Part shown: positions 34,771-46,500 of the stretch, piece after piece
Position numbering within the stretch: position 1 is the first letter of the stretch
Layout of the letters: the number at the start of each line of letters is the position of its first letter
DNA from: Prostheceraeus crozeri
Lineage: Eukaryota > Platyhelminthes > Polycladida > Euryleptidae
NCBI GenBank assembly: GCA_907163375.1
Contig: CAJQUW010001464.1
Location: forward strand, 221,965-285,964
DNA: 64,000 nt
Direction of reading: 5' to 3'
Notes under the pieces: model-generated
Database searches by the model: none
The model's input: only the letters and a program-made list of their open reading frames with translations
Told to the model about the DNA's origin: nothing
Position numbers and translations under genes: made by a program

Positions 34771-37397
34771 GCTATACGCTGCCGAGTTTTGTTCCTGACA
34801 AATATTCAATCCCTACGCCCCGAAATCGACGAACTGTCGATTTTTGCATCTTCCTGCAAGCCATCAATTATCGCAATTTGTGAGTCTTGGCTGAACGCTA
34901 GCATCGACAGCAACAACATTCACCTCCCGTACTATTCTGTACCTGTTCGCTATGATCGACAAGATGGTAGACATAGAGGAGGGGTCTGTGTTTATATTCG
35001 TAATGACATTTATTTCAAAGAAATCAAATATTTGCCAGCTCCTCCTTCATCTATTGAATGCGTTTGGATACGGATGCGTGAAATTATTCTACTTGTTCTT
35101 TATGTACCCCCGAATTTGAGATCTGCCGATTACAGTATTATTATTGACTTTATCATCACTAACTATGACCTAGCTTCTGATGATGTTGCAGATTGTAAAT
35201 TCATGATCGCGGGTGATCTTAATCAATTGCCTACCGACTTGCTCGAACAAAATTTGGGGCTAGCGCAGATTGTTGAAGTAGCGACAAGAGGAGGAAGTAT
35301 TTTGGACAAGGTTCTTATCGACAATCACATGAAAGAAAATTTTTGCCTAATTGGGCCTAATTTTGGTAATGCTGACCATTCGACTGTTTTTGTCAAGCCA
35401 CTAAATGCCAAGTCATATTGTACATCTATCGTCAAATTGTATGATTATCGCGAGACATTCGTGAGAAGATTCTGTGACTTTTTAAGATCAATTAATTGGA
35501 GCTACTTTTACAAACTGGATGTACCGTTACAACATAAAACTGATTTGTTTTATAAGATAATTAATGATGCGCTGAAAGAAATCCCATTCAAGTACGTTGA
35601 AATGATGAGTACAGACAAAGCATGGGTAACTCCTCTTTTGAAGCACCTTATAAACTGCCGATATCAAGCTTACAGGAACAACGATCTCCCTCTTTACAAT
35701 CATTATAAAGTAAAAGTGAAGTCAGAGATCACGAAAGCCAAATGTATTTGGTCCAAACATCTGAAAAATAACAAAGGTAGTGTTTGGAAAATTGTGAGGA
35801 CGGAAAATCCAAATAATTCGCGAGCTGGATCTAATCTAGATAAATTACTGCAGCAGTTTCCAAATTATCAGTCAGCAGAAGAGGCTATTAACAGCTTCTT
35901 CTCGAGTGTGTTTTCAGCTGCACCAAGTTGGAACGATATTGAGTCCCACTTTCCAACCATCACTGACCCTTGGCTACCAGATATTAGTGTTACAAAGACA
36001 TACGAAATGCTACGCTCTTTAAAAGTCAACAAGTCGTCAGGCTGTGCCTCTCTTTCTCCTCGACTTCTGCGTGAGGCTGCAGGCATACTATCAGGCCCTG
36101 TATCTCACATGTTTTGTCTCTCCGTCAGTGTAGGTGTTGTTCCTACTCAATGGAAATTGGCGAACGTAATCCCTGTCCCCAAAAATCCAAATCCCAGTGT
36201 CAACGAACTGAGGCCTATATCTGTTCTTCCAATTTTGGCCAAGCTTCTAGAAAAGTACGTACTAATGTCAATCGAAGAAAGACTCTTGTCCCTGTATGGT
36301 GATAACCAATTTGGTTTTCGTCGCGGATCATCGACTTTATGCGCTAATATTCAATTACACGACTTCATAACATCTAAATTGGATCGTGAAGATATATCAG
36401 GAGTGACAGTGATATCATTCGATTTCAGCAGAGCATTTGACCGCCTACAGCATGAGAAATTTTTTGCTTATCTGACATCAAAGCATTTGCCAACTAAATT
36501 TCTGGAATGGTTAGCAGATTATTTCAAAGATCGATATCAGAGAGTTTGTGTGAAGCATATAGCAAATAGCAATTTCCGTCAAGTGACTTCAGGCGTTCCT
36601 CAGGGGTGCATAATTTCACCACATATGTTTGCTGCTTACATGGGCTCCTTAAACTCATTCTCTAATGACACGATGCTTATCAAGTACGCAGATGATGTTT
36701 TAGTTTCAATTCCTTTCTCTACAAATGATGATGTAAACCATGCCATTCAACTGGAAGCAACCAACATAAAAAGCTGGTGTCGTGATCATGGTCTGATATT
36801 AAATGAGCAGAAGTCAAGAGTGATGATTGTCAAAAAGCGAAATACTCCTATCATAAACGTATTGTGTATGCCGCAAGTTGATCATCTAAACTGTCTTGGT
36901 GTAACTTTCTCAGGAGATCTCACTTGGATTAAGCATGTTGACTCAATATGTAAAAAATCGAGCCGTCGTATTTTTCTCTTAAAACGTTTAAAGAAATATT
37001 CTGGACTTCAGAAATCCGATTTGATACAAATTTATCATAATATGATTCTTGGTATACTTGAATACAATTCCGCTGTTTTTGTATCGCTTAACAATAAAGA
37101 ATCAAAAAAAAATTGAGAGAATTCGTCGACGTTGCCATAACATCATATGTGGCTTTAATTGTGACTGTGGTATGTTTCCATCTACTAGGGAAAGACGCGT
37201 TTCGCAAGCATTAAAGACATTCAAGAAGCTTGAAAAACCCGAATAACATTCTGCATCACCTATTTCCACAGCGACTCACCTATTCCGGTTTGCTTCGCCA
37301 GCCTATGTGTAAAACACATCGTAGAATCAAATCATTTTTTCCGTATTGTATTCCTCTCTATAATACTTCATTTTCTGGATCGAGAAAACAAGGATGA
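34771..37397 (+). pseudogene. LINE ORF2: apurinic endonuclease and reverse transcriptase
   Basis: The frame opens after a TAA at 34768 but has no ATG near its start. The first residues (LFLTNIQSLRPEIDEL) are already endonuclease, so initiation is unclear. Endonuclease motifs are ICESW, GDLNQLPTDLL and NADHS. Reverse-transcriptase motifs are NELRPISVLPILAKLLEKYV, QFGFRRGSST, SFDFSRAFDRLQHEKF, SGVPQGCIISP and KYADDVLVSI (36682-36711). A slip in an A9 run at about 37107 and a second one-base shift near 37241 split off the tail (IERIRRRCHNIICGF; YSGLLRQPMCKTHRRIKSFF). It is otherwise intact over 775 codons, so it was active recently. CR1/L2-like affinity is inferred from motifs. Confidence 0.9.
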
Positions 37398-37557
37398 CGT
37401 CCATGATGCTGTTATTGTGCTACTGAAGTGATTTTCGTTTATTTTGTTAAATGACTTATCCGAGTTTGTACTTGTACTATTTTTCTTCACTTATAACCTG
37501 TGTCTTTTTGCTCAAAGCAATGTATGATTTTCATTCTGAAACAAATATATACGCTTA

Positions 37558-38735
37558 TTATAAACAAAATGGCGATCTGCATCCACTTCCTCCATGGAAA
37601 TCTTTTATGTTTTCTATAACAATATTATCTCAACTAAACGAAGGGACGATGACCGAAGGGTTCCATTTTGAGTTGACGACCACCTCAACAGCAAAAAGTA
37701 AGTCTCCATCACATTTATTCTTGCCATTTCAATATCTAAATTCTAAACTACTGAATGGATTAAAATGAACACGAATTGCATTTGCTCTAATTTATTTACC
37801 TACTCATGCTAGAATTTTTTAACTTGCAAATAGTTCATTTTTTGTGACATTTAGAAATTTATATCTAGGCCTACATAGCAAGACACATGCAAAGTCGTAT
37901 GATGGCTGAAGTGTATTTATGATTAAATGAAATAATTGGCTAACGAGCAACAGTGTATAGTGCATGAGCATCAAGTAACGAAAATGGAAGTAGTCATGTA
38001 AATATTCAAAATATGCATGTATACTCGTATATTGTACAAATACCCAAAGAGAGACATATTTGTCTCTTTATATTTATGTTCCTATAGAAGTCCACAGGTA
38101 TCTTTGATTCAACACCAAAAGCTTGAGCTATTAAGTATGTGGTGCAAATCATTTAAGTAATATACCCTGGCAACTCAACGTATTCCATCTTTTATTTATT
38201 AGATGATAACAAATAATAGCTAAGCACATCATATCATGCTTATTAATTCATACCAAAATACAAATTGTAGAACATTCAATTGCAGCTGATTATGATAGCA
38301 AATATAATAATACATTTCTTGACTTTACTTCAATGAATACAAAATACCATACATTCCTTAACATTTCCAATTGTTCTAATTCTAATAATTCTGTTTTGAT
38401 TCCAGCTCCCCTTCGAATGATGGATCAATTGTGGTTGCATCACACAGTTGCTATCAAATGCAAATTTTCAATGCCGTGGACGTACTACAACAAGCAACAA
38501 TTTTTCTAAGCAATGAGATCTCAGAGACGGATTCTGACATAGAAATTAACAATACCATAGTGTACTATTATCTACTTCTATGGATTCAGATGACATAGTA
38601 CTATGCCTTCTTTTCAATTTTATAGAGCATAACTACTTTGACATATCTATTGTCTTTTGGCCGGAGAAATATTTAGTGAGAATTTTAAGTAGATATCAGG
38701 GTAATTCATCGTCAGAGTGTGTTACATAATATAAC
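37558..38735. repeat. Inverted duplication, copy 2
   Basis: Reverse complement of 29690-30775. It begins right after the LINE 3' tail and ends at the insertion site of the 2.1-kb element at 38736. It carries an extra 45-bp insertion (38538-38582). Confidence 0.85.
38538..38582. mobile_element. 45-bp micro-MITE
   Basis: Present here but absent from the matching place in 29690-30775. Ends CATAGAAAT and ACTTCTATG are inverted. It is flanked by GATTCTGA and GATTCAGA, an 8-bp duplication with one mismatch. Confidence 0.6.
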
Positions 38736-40847
38736 CATAGACTTCTAAATTTCTCTGGACAGATAGGTTGAAATTGGCCTCATACATGATCAGGTCAGCA
38801 ATCCTAAATTTGACTACCCTACAAATAGAGAGTCATCAAGCGTTTTCAAATGTAGAGAACGCATTGTCAGCACAATGCCGGTGAAGAACAGTATGTATGT
38901 ATATTTATGTACATTGGCAGTTAGGAAGCACGGGACTGCATGTTTATGCGTTAAACTAATGTGCTAGACCTCGTTTTTTTGCTAATTTTGCGATTTTTTC
39001 ATGAACAATATTTCGATGTCATGAACACATTTCTTGCACATGCTGTTGAAATATTTCATTGAAATTCGGCAATCTGATTCATGTCTGCGTGTACAGCGAA
39101 ATTTTGCGAAGTAGTAAGCGGGAAAGCCACCAGGAGAAATGATATATCGATATTCTGAGCACATTTTTTCATTTTTAAAGTAAGAAGCTATTTTCTTAGA
39201 CAGCTTGATCTCATAGAATACCTTCCAGCAAAGAATGCACGGTTGAAGCACAGATACGTCTGGAGGAAAGACATAATAAATTTTAGTCAACAGTTTTGCA
39301 ACTTCAAGGATGTCGAACATTGCCAATTTAATATTTCTGACATTGCATTCACAACAGGAATCACATTTTTTTACATTTCAGAAGTGAAAGGCAACACGCA
39401 CCACTCACATCATCTCAATTATTGGGATGCATATTGAAATCAGTTTTTGCATGCAAACATTTACATCCTGTGTACATTTCATCTTCTGTGGTTGACTGCA
39501 TGATATTTTGTTATCAGCATTTCTCAGACTGAGTCCGGAAAACTTCAATAAAGAAATTGTCTTTATTTTCTTGTCAATCTCTGTGCGATGACACGTGGAG
39601 ATAAAATAATTTGCTCCAGTAATTTGATCTATCCAGTCAAAACACCTCTCAAGATAATGCACCTCTCAACTGTGCTTTCTCGAGTACTTGTTATTTATTG
39701 TTCTCAGAAGAGTCTCCATCACAGGTCGGATCGCTGAATATCTGTTCCAACCCCTCAGAAGTGGCTGATCAGGTTGGGAATGCTTATTGTGTCCATCATC
39801 ATTGTTTTCATCGAAATATAAGAAGGAACTCCGTTTTCTGTTCCTCTTGATCTCAGCACATTTATAATGTGGGAATCTGCAGCTTCTCTTTTCCACTCGA
39901 AATTGTCCCTTACCATGTTCAATGATATGGGTGGATCTAGCGTTAGTCTTCCGTCCGTTGACTTCGGCTTCACCATCAACTTTCCCAAGTATTGAATAAT
40001 GTACATAATTGAATCCAATTTCGAATTTCCATTAGTGGCTGGTCATCCAGATATACAAAAGTCATCAGATTGATAACTTTGGAAAACTTATGATAGATGA
40101 TATGTGCTTGTTGGAATGGATTTCTCTCTACGTGATAGATGCGAATATTCGCAGAATTTTCGACAGTCAATGATGCGACGACGCTGAAGGGAAGATGTAT
40201 ACTCATGATCGCCATTTTTAGCCCATGATCGCTTTGAGATATCGCAAACCCAGATGAAATGATTTCCTTGTAGATTTTAGACAAAATTGTCATACCAAAG
40301 AATCTTCCGAATGTGCGTCCATTGGTAGAACATTTACTTGAAAACGTGGCGATACCGGATCGCGGTTTGTAGTTGTTTGGAAAAGCATCTAGACAGATAA
40401 AGGAAATTTGGCTGAACTGTCCTTTAGATAATGCTTTTTCATTTTTTAGTTTTCCTTCTTTGCATGCGATAATAATCTATGTCCTCCGTGGTGGCATTGA
40501 AGTCAGGTTCGAGGAAGTGAAGGTTACACAAGACGGAATGCTTAGTTGGGATATAATACTTTCTACTAACTCGATGCAGCTACAAATTCAAATTTCCTTG
40601 TTATGCAGAGGAATGTATTGATGCTACACCATCATTGCATTTCGGTTGACAACCAGCTGTGGCATATTTGCTTGGTATTTTGCATTCGATTGAATCGCAG
40701 AGGAGATAAATTTAAAATAGTCATTTGTCACTTCGATTAGCTGCAAAATTCGATCTTCTGTAACACAAATGTTGGTTGGCCTGAACATGTATAAAATGAT
40801 TTCAAATCTTGCTAACCTATCTGTCCAGAGAAATTTAGAAGTCTATG
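38736..40847 (-). mobile_element. 2.1-kb DNA transposon, superfamily unassigned
   Basis: Perfect 34-bp inverted ends start CATAGACTTCTAAATTTC. A 7-bp direct repeat, ATATAAC, flanks it at 38729-38735 and 40848-40854. Minus-strand frames (for example 40293-39976 and 40018-39755) could be remains of a transposase, but I recognise no family. Ends beginning CA with a 7-8-bp duplication fit hAT or P types. Confidence 0.75.
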
Positions 40848-40858
40848 ATATAACATTT

Positions 40859-40949
40859 ACATAGATTTTTGGAGGGGAACAATGTAGGACATTTGAGGGC
40901 GCGCACACGCCTGAAAATGTCCTACATTGTTGACTGAAAAATCTATGTT
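40859..40949. repeat. Inverted repeat
   Basis: Arms with CATAGATTTTT and AACAATGTAGGACATTT pair across the GC-rich spacer GAGGGCGCGCACACGCCTG. Confidence 0.8.
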
Positions 40950-40954
40950 AATAC

Positions 40955-41128
40955 TATTGTGCGTAATTGAAATGAACTGGGCAGCAATGCTATGAATACA
41001 CATGTAGATACACGCTGATTGAGATTTCAAAAATGTATTTTACATGTATAGATAGAGAAATCATCATTGCGGTATGCATTGTTGCCTTCCTTTTGCCACA
41101 TTGCACCATAACTCAATTACGCACAATA
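40955..41128. mobile_element. Short MITE-like element
   Basis: 174 bp bounded by TATTGTGCGTAATTGA and its exact reverse complement. No target duplication is clear. Confidence 0.5.
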
Positions 41129-43516
41129 TTTCTATTCATGGACTAGGAATAGACCTGGGCTAGTAAACATCGCAAAAGAAGAGTTTTGAATTTAAATTTA
41201 TTCAGAATTATATCTTAGTGTCCACCATTTGTTAGATTCCACTGACTAACCAAATAGCAACCTAAACATGGTAAGAAGCGCAATAATGATAATAAATGAG
41301 CATAAAAGTTCACCATGAACTGCACTTGACTGCAAGGAGTGCTAAGTTGAACAGGGTCTTCAAAGTGCTGACAAAGAGTTGTAAAGTTGAAGAGGGACTG
41401 TAAAGTAATGCTCATGCGCTCAGAGAGCTAAGGTAATATCAACTTTTCAACACATGCACATAAACACACCATAAAGCCTACTGGCGATGCATTTAGTTGC
41501 TTTTCCGTGGTATGACTTTAAATTTAGTAAGAATCCAGTCATGCTATCATTAACACTTATTTCATTGTATTAACATTAATAGACAAACAGCATTGTTTAA
41601 CAAAACAAGCTTTGACAATTCACCGTTATGATTTTAATTTCTGGTTTATTGAATCGAGTCTCAGCCACTGTTTGCAATAAACTTGTCCTGATATCGACTG
41701 CTATGATGGACGGGTGGCAGCAATCAAATACACGCTTCATCAACCTATTTGGACAAACACTTGTTTGATCGAGAGCGCGGTACAATGTTACTCTTCAGTG
41801 ACAGTGGTGGCAAATCCGGGGAACGAGCGGTAACATTTAAAGCCTGACCATCAATACACATCTGAATCTTAATTGTCTGTTTCACGATTCAACACAGTAG
41901 GTTAATGGTTGACAATAAAACAGAATATGGCAATCTTTTAAACAGTGACCCCACAGCTTTGCTTTGTTAAAGACATTGTAAATTCAAGACAGGGCCCCTG
42001 TGGCGCCAAGTATAACGAGTGTCTTGAAACAGTCCGATCGTTAATGTGACCAGTCTTGACGAGGCATGTGCATATGCTAAATGATAGTGAATTTAGGCTG
42101 TAAGTAGAGCAACGGACAGGCTCCCATTTCCAAGATGTAGGTCTAGCTACTCATTAAAGACAGTTAGCGTATCAACTGTTTCTCAAACATGTTTTCGCAG
42201 CTGTGAAATGATTAAGTGACAAGTTTCATTTACCAAATTTGTCAGATATTTAGTTGCATTAAAATACTTCGTGAAACGGTTTAATGACTAAGTCGAATGA
42301 CACAAGTAATTTTGTGTCATTATTCCAACGACTTATTTGACACTGTATTCACTATCAATGTTCTAAGGACAAAAGGACCAACGCAAATTTGTTTTGGGAC
42401 GAGGTCGCAGCATTTCAAGTGAATATGAAGTCAAAAATTGCTCATACGGGCTGCGCAGAATCTGACCAAAGTCTGTATGATGACCTGTCAGAACACGACA
42501 CACTAACCCTCGCCCCACTAGGGGAGCGCGGTTTTCGCCCACACACCGGGCAATTTTTTGAATATCTATTAACCCTTGTCAGGTCAGAGTTTCGGAACCT
42601 CTTGTTGGCCAAGTGCTTGCATTTTGTCAACAACTTAACTGGTCAGAAACTGACCATTAATTTAATTTCTTAATGAAGGAATGCATATGTCAATGATACA
42701 TTATCACGATGACGAATATGTAGTAATTGGATATGTATAACATGCTATGTGCAATAGGCCTGACGCACAGTTTTATGCGTAGGCCTACTTTAAATAATTT
42801 GCAATAATTTCGATACTAGGGTACGAGCAATTTTGTCTTCAATTAGGTTTATTTTTTTCAGTTCATACAAAACTTGCTTACCGATCACTGAGGCTTTGAT
42901 GTTCATGATGATGGCTATGCCAATCATCAAATTAAGCTGGTGATAATATGCCCATATAAGCATTTTATTCCAAGAAATATTCACTAACAGCTTTGCAAAA
43001 TTTTTTATTTTGACGTCGTTGACGGGAAAAACTTGTATTTTACATAAATAATTGCACATGCACCTGCAAAAGTCGCGGATGAACATCGATTGGCTATCAT
43101 GGCTCCTATCAATGTGATTCCCAACCAAAAGTTACAGCAGTCCAGGCAAAATAGCGACATATGAATGTCTTGTCCAATTGGCCTGTATAAGGCAGATTCA
43201 ACAACATTATGCCTACTTTTATCATTGGCAAGAATATTGCGGTGTGTCGATAGTATTGTAATGCCACGTAACGCACTATCTATAGAGAATCTGGGAGCAG
43301 TAAATCTGGAAGAATTTAGCACCGAATTACACGATTTCTTTCGCATATTGGACCAGATTGCATTTTTGACCATTATATTCCACAAGTTGTTCATTTGACA
43401 GTCAGTGGCTGTTCTGGGAGAATATACGTCGATGTCTTGAGTTGAACGACTCCAACAAGCTTCCGAAAGATACGCCACTTCGACGACGGCCAAAACGGTG
43501 TACACCAATCAATGAC
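41129..43516. other. No gene recognised
   Basis: AACCCTCGCCCC near 42508 resembles the piggyBac-type end at 15.45 kb but lacks a TTAA. Minus-strand frames at 42.79-43.5 kb match nothing I know. Confidence 0.4.
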
Positions 43517-43520
43517 AACA

Positions 43521-46500
43521 GGGTCATTCCATCGTGACGAACGGGACACTTTTTTCGACTTTTTATTTTAATTTGAGTATTTCAAAACCTTTCATTGTAT
43601 TTTGAATTTCTCTAGGTAGCCAAGATAGCTAGTGAAACTCAACAGATCAGTCATGTGAAATTTCATTTCTCAGCTATTACTACACTCGCTACCAGAACGA
43701 TGCAAAGTTGCGCGACGAACGGGACGCGCTGTGACGTCAAGAAATTCGACCTTTTGTTTGGTCAAATACTTATTCTCTGAAGTGAGAGGCTATTTTTCAC
43801 CGAAAACTGTTTGGTAATTAAGTATTGGGTATCAAGCTAGCATACTGTGAGTTTGCAGAAATTCCATTAATTAGATGGTGTTTAAATTTTGATGTCAAGA
43901 AAACAAGTTGCGTGACGAACGGGACCATCAAAACAACTATATTCCAATCAACCTTATATATTAACTATCATTAATCAATAAGATGCATTAGGTGTTATCC
44001 TTCATTTGATAGTCATTTGCACAAAAGTACAAATTAGGAAAAGTAAAAGTGTAAGTGATATAATAAATAATATCAACATTTATCTTTCATTTAGCTTACT
44101 GATGTGTAAACAAGAACAGTTAGAGGTTCCGCCGGGCCTCGCTTATCAACAGACGAAGGTCAGAGGCACTAAGAATGTCTTCATCGCTGTCGTTGACTTC
44201 ATTAGAAGGCTCTGAAGATGGTCCTGGGTTGGCAGAGGGATGGGTTGGTAGGCCAGCGTTGATGTCAAGAGTTGTCATGATGATGCGATTGGGACGACCA
44301 AGCGGGACCGCATCACTTGTGTTCATGAAGAGTGAGACGCACGACTCTCCTACTTTGCGAACTTGGTGATATGCCTTTATTCCAGGCAATTGAGGAAATG
44401 ACATACCCTCAAACCTTGGGATTGAATCCTCGGAGATCATGATCGCTTCCACCACATCGATTGTGAGCGCGATTTGATAGACGTCCATCGCACTTCGGAC
44501 AATAGCGCTGCCACGGAGCACCTGGCGCCAGACTTCGCGCTTAACGACCGCTCCTGAAACCGAAGGGATTTGATGTTTTGATCGAAAGCAAAGGATTTTT
44601 ACCTAGGCCTAGTACCGTTAGAAAATCGAAATGAAACTGACCACAATTAATAAGTCTTCATGTTGAAAATGTACCACACATGTGCACTTATAATTTGCTC
44701 AAAATAAACAATGTACGTGTCAATTAAAGTAAAACTTTTACTCAACACCAGCTAAGCTTAGTATGTTGTAACTGAACACATCAATCGTTCATTATGATCT
44801 AACGATAAATATGTACAGTTTTTTATCTATACCCGCAGATTTAAACACCTACCCATCTAAGCGGTGTATCCTACCTGTATAATTTATTACACTTCATTGC
44901 ATGTGGATGTACGGTACCTGGTATGTGGTATATGAGAAAGCATCAATAAGTTACAAACTCAAACAGGTACTTAACTACATTAAATTTCATTCAAGAATAT
45001 ATGAAGGCCTACTTGTCCATGCTTGTACATCACGCTTAATATCAATACCAGTAAGTATGTATTATTACACTTTGATGCAATACCAGTACTGAATATCTTT
45101 ATATTTTGTCATTAACTTACCAATTCCGTCATGCGGTCCTTTTCCATGGTAACTCTCGAAGAAGTTCCAGGAGGTGATGTCGTAATTAGATTTCAACATG
45201 TGACCCATCGTGTGCCGGCATTTGAATTGCGCAGCAGCTCCATCCGACCACACCATGACTTCCTCGACCTTTGTAATCTTTCTGATGTCGTCCAGGATTT
45301 GTTCGTTGAAGACTGCAGTTTCTCGATGGGTATGATGGAGAGTGTCAGAAATGATTGCATGCGCCTTATGGATCACTTTGTGTCAACTCCAAAAGTACAC
45401 AATGGATGTGTAGATTGTGACCTGACCCCTGCAGTCTGATCTCCAATGAGCAGCCATGACCTCCCGTTGAATTCGAAACTGGAAATTCTCGCTGAAATCA
45501 CATAGCATGATCACAGAGCCATCTTGCAGATCCTCTTTCGCTTTCCGAAGCTCTTCATGCTGTCTGTGATTGACATACACATGCTGCTTTAGTCTCTTGA
45601 TGCTGTCTTGTGTATCGGTCTTCATTTCGGAACGAGAGAACATTACGAGAGGAAAATAGACATGCACCTTGTATGTAACCAAGGCCTACCAAAATATGCG
45701 GCTGTTACACACGTGTGAATATTCGCATTGAGCATTTAGTTAAACTGCATCATTCATACATGTATTACCGATAGCATTATCCACATTTCAATTTTGCATG
45801 ATAGTCCTTACTTAAATAATCAGTTCACGCATTGAAATTTAAATTTCTCTCAAACAATAAATCACAATTACAAACTAGACATACGATTGCCAAAAATAAT
45901 TGCAATGATATTTTATTGATTCTATGTATTACATGTACATGTGCATCTTTTTAGAAATTATAGCCTCTTGCCTACATGCATCAATAGTCAAACTACGGGT
46001 TTATACGTGTACAAGGCATAATACATGTATGATGAGAATAAGCGTGAACAACACAGGGAAATGATAAGAGTTAATACGGTATAGTGCCGAACTTATACTA
46101 CATGAAAGTGCAAAGCATCTTTTGAACTTACTTTATCAAGTTTGGGCCCTTTCCACATGAAGACTTCGTATGAATTCTTGTCCACCACTGCTTCAACGTC
46201 GATAGTAGAGCAAAATCCACATCGTGAGAACATACAGTCAGCACTATCTGCGTTGCAAGAAAAGTCCTCCAGAAACGACTCGACGTTGTTCCTGTACCCA
46301 ATTGCTTGGATCATGTATGCGAAGTTCTCGTGGTAAGGACAACAGCACACGGTGAGGTCCTTCTCATAGACAGTTTCAACAAATGCTGGTCTAACCTCAC
46401 AGAATTTGGATACTCCGATAGAAACGTCTGGGTTCTTTTGCTTAAACAAGCGATAAGCGTCGTGTAAATTGTACAGCAGCAATCTCTTCTGCACCCTTTC

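Noticed and set aside
43005-43508. 167-codon minus-strand ORF
   Set aside because: No motif recognised, and it overlaps other frames of similar length.
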